64,000 nucleotides of DNA from the NCBI GenBank assembly GCA_023395555.1, contig JAEWYQ010000001.1, positions 1 through 64,000 on the forward strand. The letters are read 5' to 3'. Origin of the DNA: Bacillota bacterium. Its GTDB lineage: Bacteria; Bacillota; Clostridia; Lachnospirales; Lachnospiraceae. The position numbers and the translations under genes were made by a program. The notes under the pieces are model-generated. The model was not told the DNA's origin. It worked only from the letters and a program-made list of their open reading frames with translations, and searched no databases. This document shows, piece by piece, positions 17,960 through 26,964 of the stretch. Each line of letters opens with the position of its first letter. Positions within the stretch are counted from its first letter, which is position 1.

Positions 17960-19205
17960 CGCCACCTCCTGTGTTTTTCTGATATGCTGCTCCGACATCC
18001 GCAAGTTTTACCATGTTTCCATTAACAAAATGTAAATTACCACCGTCCTCGTCTGACAGCATATTCAAATCCTCAAGGCTTCTTACATCATTGACTGAGT
18101 AGTATCCGTTCTGAATACCCGTGGCATAACCTGTCATACGACTCTGATAATCGCCTCTAAGAAGACCGTCCACATTAAACTTAATAAACAGTGATGATTT
18201 CTCGGAAGGCAAAAGTAGTGACTGCTGTAATGCCTGTTCCCAGCGGACCACCCAAGGATCAAGGGTGTATTTTACGAATTCCAGTGACTGTTGCTCTATA
18301 TTGGAAAAACTTGATTTCTCAAGGTCACCTATCATATGAGGAGGCACCCTGAATATCCTTGCAATCTCATTAATCTGGAACTTCCGTGTTTCAAGAAATT
18401 GTGCCTGCTCAGGTGGGATACCTATGGCTTGAAACTTCATGCCTTCTTCCAATACAGCAACCTTATGAGCATTTCCACTTCCTTGGTATGCACTATTCCA
18501 GCTATCTTTGACTCGTTGTATATCCTTGATTACACCTGGGTGTTCCAATACTCCGCCGGGATTTGCACCGTTAGCGAAGAATGTTGCACCATATTCCTCA
18601 GTGGCCAGTGACATTCCAATAGCGTTCTTAGCCATTGCTATGGGGCTATAACCAATAAGACCATCAAAGCCAAGACCAGGGATGTGTAGAACTTCATCCT
18701 TGCGAAGCGTGACATAGCCACCTTGGGGATTGATACCGCTTTCATTAACATCACGATAATATTTGTATACTAACTCTCCATTTGATGCTCGGCTAACATC
18801 CATTTTGCTTGGTAACAGAGGATAAAGTGCAATCGCTTGGCCACGCCCGTTTCGAACAACCTGTGCGTAGGCATTACCCCAAAGCAAAAGATGACTCATA
18901 AGTGTTTCTCGAAACACGAATGAAGTCATCTCTGGATTTGGTTCATCATGAAGAAGGTGATACAACGGATGGAAAGGTATTCTTTCTTTTCCTCCGTCCG
19001 AACGATATCTATATACGTGTAGTGGAAGTCCTGCTACAGCTTCGGCTAGTATTCTTACACATGCATATACTGCCGTTGTCTGCATGGCAGTTCGCTCATT
19101 AACCGTTTTACCAGCTGTTGTTCCACCAAATAAGAATGAAAACGAACTGCCCACACGATTTTGCGGTTTATCTCTTGATTTGAACATTCCTTTTAATAGA
19201 TTCAT
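17952..19205 (-). CDS. Portal protein (HK97 family)
   Basis: About 417 residues, with the phage_portal family features: VNERTAMQTTAVYACVRILAEAVAGLPLHVYRY near the start, HPLYHLLHDEPNPEMTSFVFRETLMSHLLLWGNAYAQVVR, and FQINEIARIFRVPPHMIG. It forms the 12-fold DNA channel of the head. The ATG at 19,205 follows GGAGGTGATGTCT and is preferred over one ten codons earlier. It overlaps the HNH/AP2 gene by 8 bases. Confidence 0.94.
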   Translation of the reverse strand: MNLLKGMFKSRDKPQNRVGSSFSFLFGGTTAGKTVNERTAMQTTAVYACVRILAEAVAGLPLHVYRYRSDGGKERIPFHPLYHLLHDEPNPEMTSFVFRETLMSHLLLWGNAYAQVVRNGRGQAIALYPLLPSKMDVSRASNGELVYKYYRDVNESGINPQGGYVTLRKDEVLHIPGLGFDGLIGYSPIAMAKNAIGMSLATEEYGATFFANGANPGGVLEHPGVIKDIQRVKDSWNSAYQGSGNAHKVAVLEEGMKFQAIGIPPEQAQFLETRKFQINEIARIFRVPPHMIGDLEKSSFSNIEQQSLEFVKYTLDPWVVRWEQALQQSLLLPSEKSSLFIKFNVDGLLRGDYQSRMTGYATGIQNGYYSVNDVRSLEDLNMLSDEDGGNLHFVNGNMVKLADVGAAYQKNTGGGDV

Positions 19206-19224
19206 AGACATCACCTCCGAATAG

Positions 19225-20832
19225 TTAGAATACAATTAACCCTCGATTATCATAAACAGAATTGTTTGTTCCACCACGACGAATAGCTCTATCAAGAGCC
19301 ATAATTGTTGCAACCGCACCATCTATCTTTTCTGTACTCTTTTCCTTATCCGGTTTAATGTTTCCTGCCGGATCAGTTCTAATAAAGATATTATCCATCA
19401 TCCATCGAAGTACTGGATGTCCACCGTGAGCAAATTTCCCTTCCAAAGTTAACTTCATCAACTCTTTCGTTGGTGGTGACATATCTTTAAATCCTTGACC
19501 GAATGGCACAACTGTTAATCCTAGACCTTCTAGGTTCTGCACCATCTGAACTGCACCCCAACGGTCGAAGGCAATTTCTCGAATGTTGTATTTCAGGCTT
19601 AACTCTTCTATAAAATTTTCTATAAAACCATAGTGCACTACATTTCCTTCTGTTGTTTTTAAGAAACCTTGTTTTTCCCATATATCATAGGGAACATGAT
19701 CCCTTCTCACTCTTAGGTCGAGATTATCTTCTGGTATCCAAAAATAAGGAAGAATAATATACTTATCATCTTCATACTCTGGTGGAAATACAAGAACAAA
19801 TGCTGTTATATCCGTTGTTGATGATAAGTCCAATCCACCATAGCATTGTCTACCTGCAAGACTGTCAGGGTCTACTGCAAATGAACACTTATCCCATTTT
19901 TCCATAGGCATCCAACGTACGGATTGCTTCACCCATTGGTTTAACCGAAGTTGTCTGAATAAGTTTTCTTCTGCAGGGTTTTGCTTTGCATTTTCGCAAG
20001 CAATTTGTATCTTTTCAATATCTACCGTAATGCCCATTGAGGGGTTGGCTTTTGCCCATACCTTAGGATCTGTCCAGTCATCAGCCTCATCGGCTCCATA
20101 AATGACTGGGTAGAATGTTGGGTCAACCTTTCGCCCTTCTAGGATATCCTTAGCCTTTTGATGTACTTCATAGCATATTGAGTGCTGATCATTCCCGGCA
20201 GTCGTAATTAGAAAATACAGTGGTTGCTTTCTAGCATCTCCGGAACCATGAGTCATAACATCGAAAAGCTGTCGGTTTGGCTGAGCGTGTAACTCATCAA
20301 ATACCACTCCATGAACATTTAAACCATGCTTTGTATATGCTTCAGCAGAAAGAACCTGATAGAAACTCCCAAGCGGTTTATACACTAATCTCTTTTGAGA
20401 AAGTACAGGTTTTATTCTAGCTTTTAACGCCGGACATTGCTCTACCATCTCAACAGCCACATCAAAAACAATGGATGCTTGCTGACGATCAGATGCACAG
20501 CCATACACCTCTCCACCATGCTCAAAATCACCGCAAGTAAGCAGTAGTGCTACTGCTGCCGCAAGTTCTGACTTTCCTTGCTTTTTAGCAATTTCAATAT
20601 AAGCCGTATTAAACTGACGGTAGCCATTCGGCTTGATAACACCAAACAAATCTCGAATAATCTGTTCCTGCCAGTCAATCAATTCAAATGACTGACCGTA
20701 CCACTCTCCCTTGGTGTGTTTTAAACAATTTATAAAGGCTACTGCTGTATCAGCCGAATCCTGATTATAAACCGAACCATCTGCTTTGAAGATGGTCGGC
20801 TTGTATGTCTTTAGTTTTCGTATCGCCGCCAC
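19225..20832 (-). CDS. terL: Terminase large subunit
   Basis: 535 residues with an ATPase domain (Walker A KKQGKSE at 83-89; Walker B VVFDE at 176-180, with the catalytic Glu) followed by an RNase H-like nuclease domain (GGLDLSSTTDI, an acidic Asp near IREIAFDRWG, and KIDGAVATIMALDRA). It pumps phage DNA into the head and cuts it. The GTG start at 20,832 has only a close GGGAGG before it, so the start is uncertain. The gene is separated from its small subunit by 6 kb of accessory genes. Confidence 0.94.
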   Translation of the reverse strand: MAAIRKLKTYKPTIFKADGSVYNQDSADTAVAFINCLKHTKGEWYGQSFELIDWQEQIIRDLFGVIKPNGYRQFNTAYIEIAKKQGKSELAAAVALLLTCGDFEHGGEVYGCASDRQQASIVFDVAVEMVEQCPALKARIKPVLSQKRLVYKPLGSFYQVLSAEAYTKHGLNVHGVVFDELHAQPNRQLFDVMTHGSGDARKQPLYFLITTAGNDQHSICYEVHQKAKDILEGRKVDPTFYPVIYGADEADDWTDPKVWAKANPSMGITVDIEKIQIACENAKQNPAEENLFRQLRLNQWVKQSVRWMPMEKWDKCSFAVDPDSLAGRQCYGGLDLSSTTDITAFVLVFPPEYEDDKYIILPYFWIPEDNLDLRVRRDHVPYDIWEKQGFLKTTEGNVVHYGFIENFIEELSLKYNIREIAFDRWGAVQMVQNLEGLGLTVVPFGQGFKDMSPPTKELMKLTLEGKFAHGGHPVLRWMMDNIFIRTDPAGNIKPDKEKSTEKIDGAVATIMALDRAIRRGGTNNSVYDNRGLIVF

Positions 20833-20891
20833 CTCCCAGTGAACACTGAAAAAGGAACCCCATAACAGGATTACTTTCCAAATAATGTAAG

Positions 20892-21074
20892 CTATTCTCT
20901 GACTTCACCCGTAAGAATGAAGCTGACATAATCATCTCTATGTTCCGATAGAAAATCAATCAATTCATAACACCCATCCCGTTTTGCAATGTCGATAACA
21001 ACAGGAATGTCAAACATATTTGTTTCTCCGGTATCTCGAATTGCTAGAATTTGATCCCTTATTTCTTCGGTCAT
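20892..21074 (-). CDS. DUF5049-type small phage protein
   Basis: 60 residues: EEIRDQILAIRDTGETNMFDIPVVIDIAKRDGCYELIDFLSEHRDDYVSFILTG matches a small family often found beside phage terminases (DUF5049). It is acidic and helical, with no catalytic signs. It overlaps the upstream cyclotransferase gene by four bases, so the two are translated together. Function is unknown. Confidence 0.72.
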   Translation of the reverse strand: MTEEIRDQILAIRDTGETNMFDIPVVIDIAKRDGCYELIDFLSEHRDDYVSFILTGEVRE

Positions 21075-21520
21075 TCTCCATCCTCCTCTGCAGAGTCGCT
21101 AACAGCGTTTCGTAAGATATCAACATTAAAGTCTGCACTTTTATAGCCTTCTAAAATAGTACTGTAATAATAACAACTTGGTTGACCGAGTGGTCTTCCT
21201 TCATTCATAATATAAACCATTGCCGTCACGTATTTTTTATCTAGTCTTATCTTAAGTGTTTCCTTTCGATAAAGAAATGGCCATCCTTCATAACGGTCAA
21301 GTGCTGTCTCATCTGCGTGTGTGATTTCCCATACAAGTACTGGCACACTTCCTCCCTTATAAGGCTCAATGGTTGCCACAGCTCCCGCATGTGAGCCTCT
21401 AAAAAGTAACCGATAATTATTTATTTTACTTGCTCCGACCACCTTTGCTGTGGGGCATCTATTTGCCATCTGCTCCAAATTAAGATTGGAGCCGTAGGCA
21501 ATGTAAAGTTTATTGTTCAT
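21071..21520 (-). CDS. Gamma-glutamylcyclotransferase-like protein
   Basis: 149 residues of the AIG2/GGCT fold: the binding loop YGSNLN (residues 9-14) and the segment LDRYEGWPFLYRKE, where the Glu is the catalytic residue of gamma-glutamylcyclotransferases. Such enzymes cleave gamma-glutamyl amides to 5-oxoproline. The next gene upstream encodes an amidoligase, which would make the kind of amide bond that this enzyme removes; paired genes of these two types are known from earlier comparative work on amidoligases. It overlaps DUF5049. Confidence 0.88.
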   Translation of the reverse strand: MNNKLYIAYGSNLNLEQMANRCPTAKVVGASKINNYRLLFRGSHAGAVATIEPYKGGSVPVLVWEITHADETALDRYEGWPFLYRKETLKIRLDKKYVTAMVYIMNEGRPLGQPSCYYYSTILEGYKSADFNVDILRNAVSDSAEEDGE

Positions 21521-21556
21521 TGTAATCCTCCTTTGGTTTTGAGTTTATTGGATTGT

Positions 21557-22456
21557 TCAGGCTGCCCGAAATCGCCAAGCTGCAGAACCCGAAAGCGCTG
21601 CGGTTAGATGCTCTCTGCAGTTAGCAAACTCCTCTCCAATAAAGCCAATGCGGTTTAAGTAAGTCCTCATTGCAAACTTCTCGTTTTCAACCTGTGGTTT
21701 CTTTGCTGATGCACATTTTTGCGTTATGGCTTGGTTGTTAACGGCTAGAGCAAGAACGATGTAGCTTCTTATCTTCCCCGCATGAAGTTCGCTATTAAAT
21801 CCCCTAAGCTCAACCGTATGGTTTCCTGTGAAAAAACTATGGAGGTTTAAGAAGTGGTATCGGCTGTTGTGGTAATGCGTACTTTTGCTTTCGCTGTAGC
21901 CCTCATACCAAATATCCTCAAGCTGTCGCATGGTTTTAGGCTTTTTGCGATTCATTTTCTCGACCAGAATGCTATCCATCTTTTTGCAGTAGCTCATTCT
22001 CTGAGGTGCTATCTGCAGTGCCTTGTAGAAAAGGTCATTCTTGCTTGCAATGATATTTACAAAATTTCGTATGCTTCTTGGTGTATGGTCTGCCCCATCA
22101 AGGTGAATGTGAATTCCGCAAGTTGAATTTGTAAATGCTCCTGCGTGACGAAGCTGCCTAACCAATTCTTGTAAGGTTTCTATATCTTCTAGGTAGGTAA
22201 GGATCGGACTAACCAGCTCAACGCTGTATTCTCTTCCAGCAGAAACTGTTCTTCCCCTTTCTTTCCTTTGGCAATTAATGCTGCCATCGTACATTACTTT
22301 CCAAACCCTACCGTCCGCTGTTGTTACCTTCTTGGTGTCGTAATATGTTCCACCCTCCGAATAAGTTCCTTGTAAAAATTCTGCTGCCACTTTGGCTGCT
22401 CTTTCTCTTGTAATTCCTGTGAACTCAATCTCAATTCCGAAATTTGCTCTCAACAT
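21557..22456 (-). CDS. Amidoligase (glutamine-synthetase-like fold)
   Basis: 299 residues of the amidoligase_2 family. Visible motifs are NFGIEIEFTGI (metal/ATP-binding Glu pair) at 5-15, YSVELVSPIL, CGIHIHLDGADHT (metal ligands) in the middle, and HTVELRGFNSELHAGKIRSYI, which matches the glutamine-synthetase-like strand with ELR. These enzymes join a carboxylate to an amine with ATP, usually to modify peptides. The last ~44 residues (from 256) closely resemble the end of the 229-aa protein encoded nearby. A GGAGAG precedes the ATG at 22,456. The substrate is unknown. Confidence 0.87.
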   Translation of the reverse strand: MLRANFGIEIEFTGITRERAAKVAAEFLQGTYSEGGTYYDTKKVTTADGRVWKVMYDGSINCQRKERGRTVSAGREYSVELVSPILTYLEDIETLQELVRQLRHAGAFTNSTCGIHIHLDGADHTPRSIRNFVNIIASKNDLFYKALQIAPQRMSYCKKMDSILVEKMNRKKPKTMRQLEDIWYEGYSESKSTHYHNSRYHFLNLHSFFTGNHTVELRGFNSELHAGKIRSYIVLALAVNNQAITQKCASAKKPQVENEKFAMRTYLNRIGFIGEEFANCREHLTAALSGSAAWRFRAA

Positions 22457-22500
22457 TGTTTTTCTCTCCTTTTAAAGTGTGTATGTCCTTTCGGCATGTA

Positions 22501-22530
22501 TATATATCACTCTAAAAGGTTATATATCAA
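22501..22530 (-). promoter_or_regulatory. Promoter-like element, copy 1
   Basis: On the minus strand TTGATA, an 18-base spacer and TATATA stand just upstream of the amidoligase gene. The flanking text (TTTAGAGTGATATATA) recurs at 23,552-23,582 and a related copy at 30,635-30,664, so it is probably a shared phage promoter or operator. Confidence 0.55.
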
Positions 22531-22602
22531 GACAATTCACCGATATATCGCGGCATAATCTACACAATCTTTTTGTACATTTCCGTGGCTAAAATGTGTA
22601 GT

Positions 22603-22830
22603 TTACTCTTCGATTGTCCTACATGAGTCCTCGCCAAAAACCACTCCTAGAGAACCTCCCCTATCCCATTTCACATGAATAGTACCAATATCATCAACAC
22701 CGGTAACGGTTCCTTTATCTCCAGGCATTAGTTTCGTATAAGGGTCATTCATTTCTATAAGAACCACTCTCGTTCCGGGAATGTATGAATCCTTCAACCG
22801 TTTTAATGTATCTGCTGATATTCCTCTCAT
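22603..22830 (-). CDS. DUF4314-type small protein
   Basis: 75 residues: an N-terminal helix (MRGISADTLKRLKDSYI) and an SH3-like or KOW-like beta barrel (GTRVVLIEMNDPYTKLMPGDKGTVTGVDDIGTIHVKWDRGGSLGV), matching DUF4314. Frequent beside phage methyltransferases and amidoligases; function is unknown. Its start coincides with the stop of the next gene upstream (one shared base), so they are coupled. Confidence 0.8.
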   Translation of the reverse strand: MRGISADTLKRLKDSYIPGTRVVLIEMNDPYTKLMPGDKGTVTGVDDIGTIHVKWDRGGSLGVVFGEDSCRTIEE

Positions 22831-23519
22831 TATTGTTCCACCTCCTCAAGCTTAGATGGTGTACTTTTAAATGCAGAACTTCCTGTTAGCTTCGAAAGTA
22901 GAATCTTTCGCACTTTCTTATATTCCGAACCGATAAAACCAAGGCGAAGAAGGAAGCAGCGGAAGGCATATTTCTCATTCTCTACTTCCTTTGCTGTTGC
23001 AGTTATTCTCACCTGTGTCTTAGCCATCTCACATATTGCTGTAATAAAATGTGTGTAAGCCTTAACCTCATCTGCACTTGAGTCAAATGGAAACCAAGGA
23101 AAGCGAAATGTTTCTTCAGTCTGCTCAATCGGAAGGGCTTCAACACCGAGTGCTTTCTTTATAAGAGCTCCTTTGCTTTGAATGAGCTTATCAAGATTTG
23201 CCATAGCAGTGTCAGTAAAGCCTTCCTTCGGTATCTCAATTGCAAGCAAGTCAGAGGCGTTTGTGTTGCCCTGTGTTGCGTTTTCAGGCTCTTCAAAGGC
23301 AAACCCTCGACCAACAAGTTTATCGAGCAGTATTTCCACCGTTTCGCTGTCTGTGCGGTCATCAAATATAAGTGTTCCTTCTTTATCCACCGCAAAGCCA
23401 TCAATATCATAAATGAATGTCGGTGCTCCTCTATAAACTGGCTTTACTTCAAGGATCTCACCGATTGCAGTAACGAATGCTTTTCGTTCACTCCCTGAAC
23501 GATTAAATCGTATTTTCAT
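22830..23519 (-). CDS. Unknown phage protein sharing a C-terminal module with the amidoligase
   Basis: 229 residues from the ATG at 23,519, which follows AAGGTGGTATAAGG. Residues 1-90 are mixed alpha/beta (KAFVTAIGEILEVKPVYRGAPTFIYDIDGF), the middle is acidic and helical, and residues 179-220 (VENEKYAFRCFLLRLGFIGSEYKKVR...) are about half identical to the C-terminus of the amidoligase next door. Similar proteins appear in many Firmicutes prophages, sometimes named virulence-related, without known function. The shared end suggests a common partner or an ancient fusion. It is translated with DUF4314. Confidence 0.7.
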   Translation of the reverse strand: MKIRFNRSGSERKAFVTAIGEILEVKPVYRGAPTFIYDIDGFAVDKEGTLIFDDRTDSETVEILLDKLVGRGFAFEEPENATQGNTNASDLLAIEIPKEGFTDTAMANLDKLIQSKGALIKKALGVEALPIEQTEETFRFPWFPFDSSADEVKAYTHFITAICEMAKTQVRITATAKEVENEKYAFRCFLLRLGFIGSEYKKVRKILLSKLTGSSAFKSTPSKLEEVEQ

Positions 23520-23551
23520 ATTCCTTATACCACCTTTCTTTTTGGTAGTGT

Positions 23552-23582
23552 TATATATCACTCTAAACCAAGTAAATAGCAA
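23552..23582 (-). promoter_or_regulatory. Promoter-like element, copy 2
   Basis: Minus strand: TTGCTA, 19 bases, TATATA, with the same TTTAGAGTGATATATA context as the copy upstream of the amidoligase. It stands about 30 bases upstream of the 229-aa gene. Confidence 0.5.
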
Positions 23583-23636
23583 GTGGTATGTAGCTTATAT
23601 TTTACATTCTACTATTTACACAAAGCTGTATTTATT

Positions 23637-25556
23637 TCATGAATTAAGTTCTACAATGCCTGCAAGTACAAAGCAAACGCATGGCAAGGCAACACCATTT
23701 CCCCACATTTTATATTCTGCTGAATCCGAGTGAGGATGTTGTAACCATTTGATAATTTGCTTTCTACTTTTTGGTTTCTTAGCTTTCCCAATTATTTTTC
23801 GATGTGTTTCAAAAACATCCATCCAGAAAGCAATATCTTCTTCCGTAGGATCTTTTGTCTCAAGATCACTGCACCACCAATCCGGGAATCCTTGAAGTCT
23901 CGCACATTCTGTAGGTGTCAGCCTTCTTACGATATACTCAGGCTCTACAATATGATAATCGCCACTGAAGGCTTCCTGATTACCAAGCCACTGCTTCGAA
24001 CCCATACTGGCAGCAATTGTTCCAAACACTTCTTTGCCAGATGCTGTTTTTACAGCATTAATTAAAGGTGGGTCTTTATAATCCGTAGCCACAAGTGTAT
24101 TTGCAAGCTCTGTTTCTGCACTGGTAAAGAAGGATGCCTTACTGGACGAATAAGTTGGCGTTGCAACCGCACTCGGCCCCTGCACATTTAGTGTTGAAGA
24201 GATGCCTTCATCGTTTATACCTAAGTTTCTTGCAAAGTTCTGACCACAATTAAAGCTTTCTCTATCAATGGCATAGATTACAGCGTGTTTATCTACGGTA
24301 TTTAACGTGAAAGAGATATCCTCACTTAAGCCATCCCCTTGTGGACCATTGCAGTCTTTCCTTCCAATCATAGAGCCTTGCAGTGCAACCACAGCAATAC
24401 CGCCTTGATTACAGGAAGGATTACCTCCGTTACAATCCACCGTGCGTGAAGTATCTGCCTCATAGATACCGCTGTAGGGGTTATCAGATTTCATAGAGTT
24501 GCTATCCTTAGCACAAATTCCAAAAGCCGTAGGTACAAATAAGGTCTGATCATTATTACAAGAAATCGTGGCAGATTTATTATCCTGTATCAAAGCTCCT
24601 TTACCGCCACCTTCACAGCCACACCGTATTTTTAATGTCTTTGGTGTTTCCATTACAAAAGGTTGATTATTGCCACCCGTACCAAAAGTAGCAAGAACTG
24701 TCTGCGCTGTTTCCAGCGGACCCACATACCGACTGTCCTGGGAGTGGTTTTCAAATACCAGTGGAGGGTGGTTTGATTTAGCACGAAGGGTGCTAGTCAT
24801 ATCCTCTGTGACATCCATACGATTCCCACCTTGGTCATTTAAGCAGATCGTGCCTGTTTCTCCAGTGCCACCTTTAATATTGGTGGTAGTTCCTTCCCAC
24901 GGCTTGATGCTCTGCGAAGAATCCCTTGACAAGCCTTCGGACTCAAATAATATTTTTCCGGCACTCCTACCTGTAAAATCTGCGACAAGGTAAATACGTT
25001 TTCTTCGTTGGGGTACTCCCCAGTATTGCGCATCAATTGTTCTCCAGGCGATGGAGTAATCTTCTCCCACGATTTCTCCTGCACTAAGCCATTTGTTAGG
25101 CTTAGGAATAGATATGGTTTTATCTTTAATCCCTGTGATGCTTTCGAGGACTGCCCTAAAGTCCTCTCCTTTGTTTGAAGAGAATGCTCCGGGGACATTT
25201 TCCCACACAATAAATCTTGGATATTGTCCATTCGTTTTGCACCTCATTTCCTTAACAATTCGGATTGCTTCATAAAAAAGGACGGATTGTTCTCCGTCCA
25301 GACCTGCTCTTTTCCCTGCTACACTCATATCCGTGCAAGGAGAGCCGAAGGTAATTATATCTACAGGCGGAAGCTCCGCCCCGTAAAGTTTATTGATATC
25401 TCCATAATGCTTCATCTGTGGGATACGTTTGGTTGTAACCCTGATTGGAAATGGTTCGATTTCAGATGCCCATAAAGGTTTAATACCACAGAGAATACCT
25501 CCCAAGGCAAATCCTCCACTTCCATCAAAGAGTGAGCCGAGGGTTAGTTTATTCAT
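23637..25556 (-). CDS. DNA (cytosine-5) methyltransferase, phage type
   Basis: 639 residues. Motif I is FDGSGGF (10-16), motif IV GSPCTDMS holds the catalytic Cys (C74), motif VI is ENVPG (119-123), and motif VIII QRRKRIY; motifs IX-X (RLTPTECARLQGFPDWW and GNGVALPCVC) come only after a very long variable region of about 330 residues that holds the recognition domain. It transfers methyl groups to C5 of cytosine in a target that cannot be read from sequence. No restriction nuclease is encoded beside it, so it probably protects phage DNA from host or cargo restriction. It overlaps the ParB-methyltransferase gene by four bases. Confidence 0.92.
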   Translation of the reverse strand: MNKLTLGSLFDGSGGFALGGILCGIKPLWASEIEPFPIRVTTKRIPQMKHYGDINKLYGAELPPVDIITFGSPCTDMSVAGKRAGLDGEQSVLFYEAIRIVKEMRCKTNGQYPRFIVWENVPGAFSSNKGEDFRAVLESITGIKDKTISIPKPNKWLSAGEIVGEDYSIAWRTIDAQYWGVPQRRKRIYLVADFTGRSAGKILFESEGLSRDSSQSIKPWEGTTTNIKGGTGETGTICLNDQGGNRMDVTEDMTSTLRAKSNHPPLVFENHSQDSRYVGPLETAQTVLATFGTGGNNQPFVMETPKTLKIRCGCEGGGKGALIQDNKSATISCNNDQTLFVPTAFGICAKDSNSMKSDNPYSGIYEADTSRTVDCNGGNPSCNQGGIAVVALQGSMIGRKDCNGPQGDGLSEDISFTLNTVDKHAVIYAIDRESFNCGQNFARNLGINDEGISSTLNVQGPSAVATPTYSSSKASFFTSAETELANTLVATDYKDPPLINAVKTASGKEVFGTIAASMGSKQWLGNQEAFSGDYHIVEPEYIVRRLTPTECARLQGFPDWWCSDLETKDPTEEDIAFWMDVFETHRKIIGKAKKPKSRKQIIKWLQHPHSDSAEYKMWGNGVALPCVCFVLAGIVELNS

Positions 25557-26815
25557 TCTGCATTCACCTCTGGCAAATCACTATACTTATATTTGGTACC
25601 ATCTCTTAGAAGAAGTACACCATCTGAATTACCGACTTGCTCAATATATCGATTGACAATAACATCACAATACTTTTCATCTAACTCAACCATATAGCAG
25701 ATACGATCAATCTGCTCACAAGCAATAAGTGTGCTTCCAGAGCCTCCGAAGGGGTCAAGAACGATTGAGTTAGTTAAACTGGAATTTCTAATTGGATAAG
25801 CTACAAGTGCTACTGGTTTCATCGTTGGATGATCCGCATTTTTACTCGGCCTGTCAAATTCCCAGATAGTCGTTTGCTTTCGATCGGAGTACCATTGATG
25901 TTTCCCTTTTTTCTTCCATCCAAAGAGAATTGGTTCATGCTGCCATTGGTATGGACTTCTTCCTAAAACAAGACTTTGTTTTTTCCATATGCAAGTACCA
26001 CTTAAATAAAACCCTGCATCAGAAAAAGCTTTTCTAAAGTTAAGTCCTTCCGTATCGGCATGGAAAACATAAATGGAACCATCATCAGCAATAACCTTTG
26101 CCATATTGCTAAAACTATCAAAAAGGAAATTAAAAAAGGCATCTGACGAAAGATTATCATTTTGTATCTTTCCTGCAGTGCCTTCATATTGGACATTATA
26201 TGGGGGATCCGTCACGATTAAATTTGCCTTTTTACCATCCATTAATTTTTCATATGTTTCTGATTTTGTACTATCTCCACATAAAAGACGATGCCTACCT
26301 AAAATCCACAAATCACCTTGCTTTGAGAATGTAGGTTTCTTCAGCTCCGCTTCTACATCAAAATCATCTTCTTTAACATCTTCAGCGGAGTTTAATAGTG
26401 TATTTAATTCAGCTGCATCGAAACCTAAAAGATCAATATCAAAATCAAGTTCCTGTAAACTTTCCAATTCAATGGCCAATAAATCTTTATCCCATCCTGC
26501 ATCTTCAGCTAGCCTGTTATCTGCAATAATGTAGGCTTTCTTTTGTGCCTCAGTTAGATGGTCAACAAATACGCAAGGTACTGTTTCTAAGCCATCCTCT
26601 TTTGCAGCTAACAATCTACCATGCCCTGCTATAATATTATATTTTCTATCAATTAGAATCGGATTCACAAAACCGAACTCTCTAAGGCTTGATTGGATTT
26701 TTTTTATTTGCTCTTTGCTATGGGTTCTTGAATTATTTGCATATGGTACAAGTTTTGAGATTTCAACTTGCTGCAATTCATGGGTAAACTTCTTTTCATT
26801 ATCCAATTTTCTCAC
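25553..26815 (-). CDS. ParB-domain DNA methyltransferase (N4/N6 type)
   Basis: 420 residues in two parts. The N-terminal ~130 residues are a ParB/sulfiredoxin-like domain (ISKLVPYANNSRTHSKEQIKKI, RKYNIIAGHGRLLAAKEDG). The C-terminal half is a beta-class amino-methyltransferase, with the catalytic TDPPYNVQYEG (around residue 200) before the SAM-binding FGGSGSTL (around 363). It would methylate adenine N6 or cytosine N4. It starts with GTG and overlaps both neighbours, so the accessory block is translated as a unit. Confidence 0.92.
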   Translation of the reverse strand: MRKLDNEKKFTHELQQVEISKLVPYANNSRTHSKEQIKKIQSSLREFGFVNPILIDRKYNIIAGHGRLLAAKEDGLETVPCVFVDHLTEAQKKAYIIADNRLAEDAGWDKDLLAIELESLQELDFDIDLLGFDAAELNTLLNSAEDVKEDDFDVEAELKKPTFSKQGDLWILGRHRLLCGDSTKSETYEKLMDGKKANLIVTDPPYNVQYEGTAGKIQNDNLSSDAFFNFLFDSFSNMAKVIADDGSIYVFHADTEGLNFRKAFSDAGFYLSGTCIWKKQSLVLGRSPYQWQHEPILFGWKKKGKHQWYSDRKQTTIWEFDRPSKNADHPTMKPVALVAYPIRNSSLTNSIVLDPFGGSGSTLIACEQIDRICYMVELDEKYCDVIVNRYIEQVGNSDGVLLLRDGTKYKYSDLPEVNAE

Positions 26816-26957
26816 CCCGTTCTAGTAATTTTATAAGACCTTTATTTGCACCAACAACATCGCCAGCTAATGCTTGCCCACGTATTGTTTTATACTGTTG
26901 CGTAGTTAATCTTTCTCTTTGCTTTTTTAAATGCTTTAAAAATACATTTAGAGTCAT
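26799..26957 (-). CDS. Small phage protein, unknown
   Basis: A 52-residue ORF starting with ATG at 26,957 (MTLNVFLKHLKKQRERLTTQQ) and ending ...KLLERGEKIG. It is basic, with two helices joined by a turn (GQALAGDVVGANKGLIKLL). Small proteins with this sequence are common beside ParB-methyltransferases of Firmicutes phages. Its end overlaps the methyltransferase start by 17 bases. No function is known to me. Confidence 0.7.
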   Translation of the reverse strand: MTLNVFLKHLKKQRERLTTQQYKTIRGQALAGDVVGANKGLIKLLERGEKIG

Positions 26958-26964
26958 ATGCTAC

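Noticed and set aside
20765..20959. A 64-codon frame across the terminase start.
   Set aside because: Runs out of frame through conserved TerL sequence and has no recognisable product.
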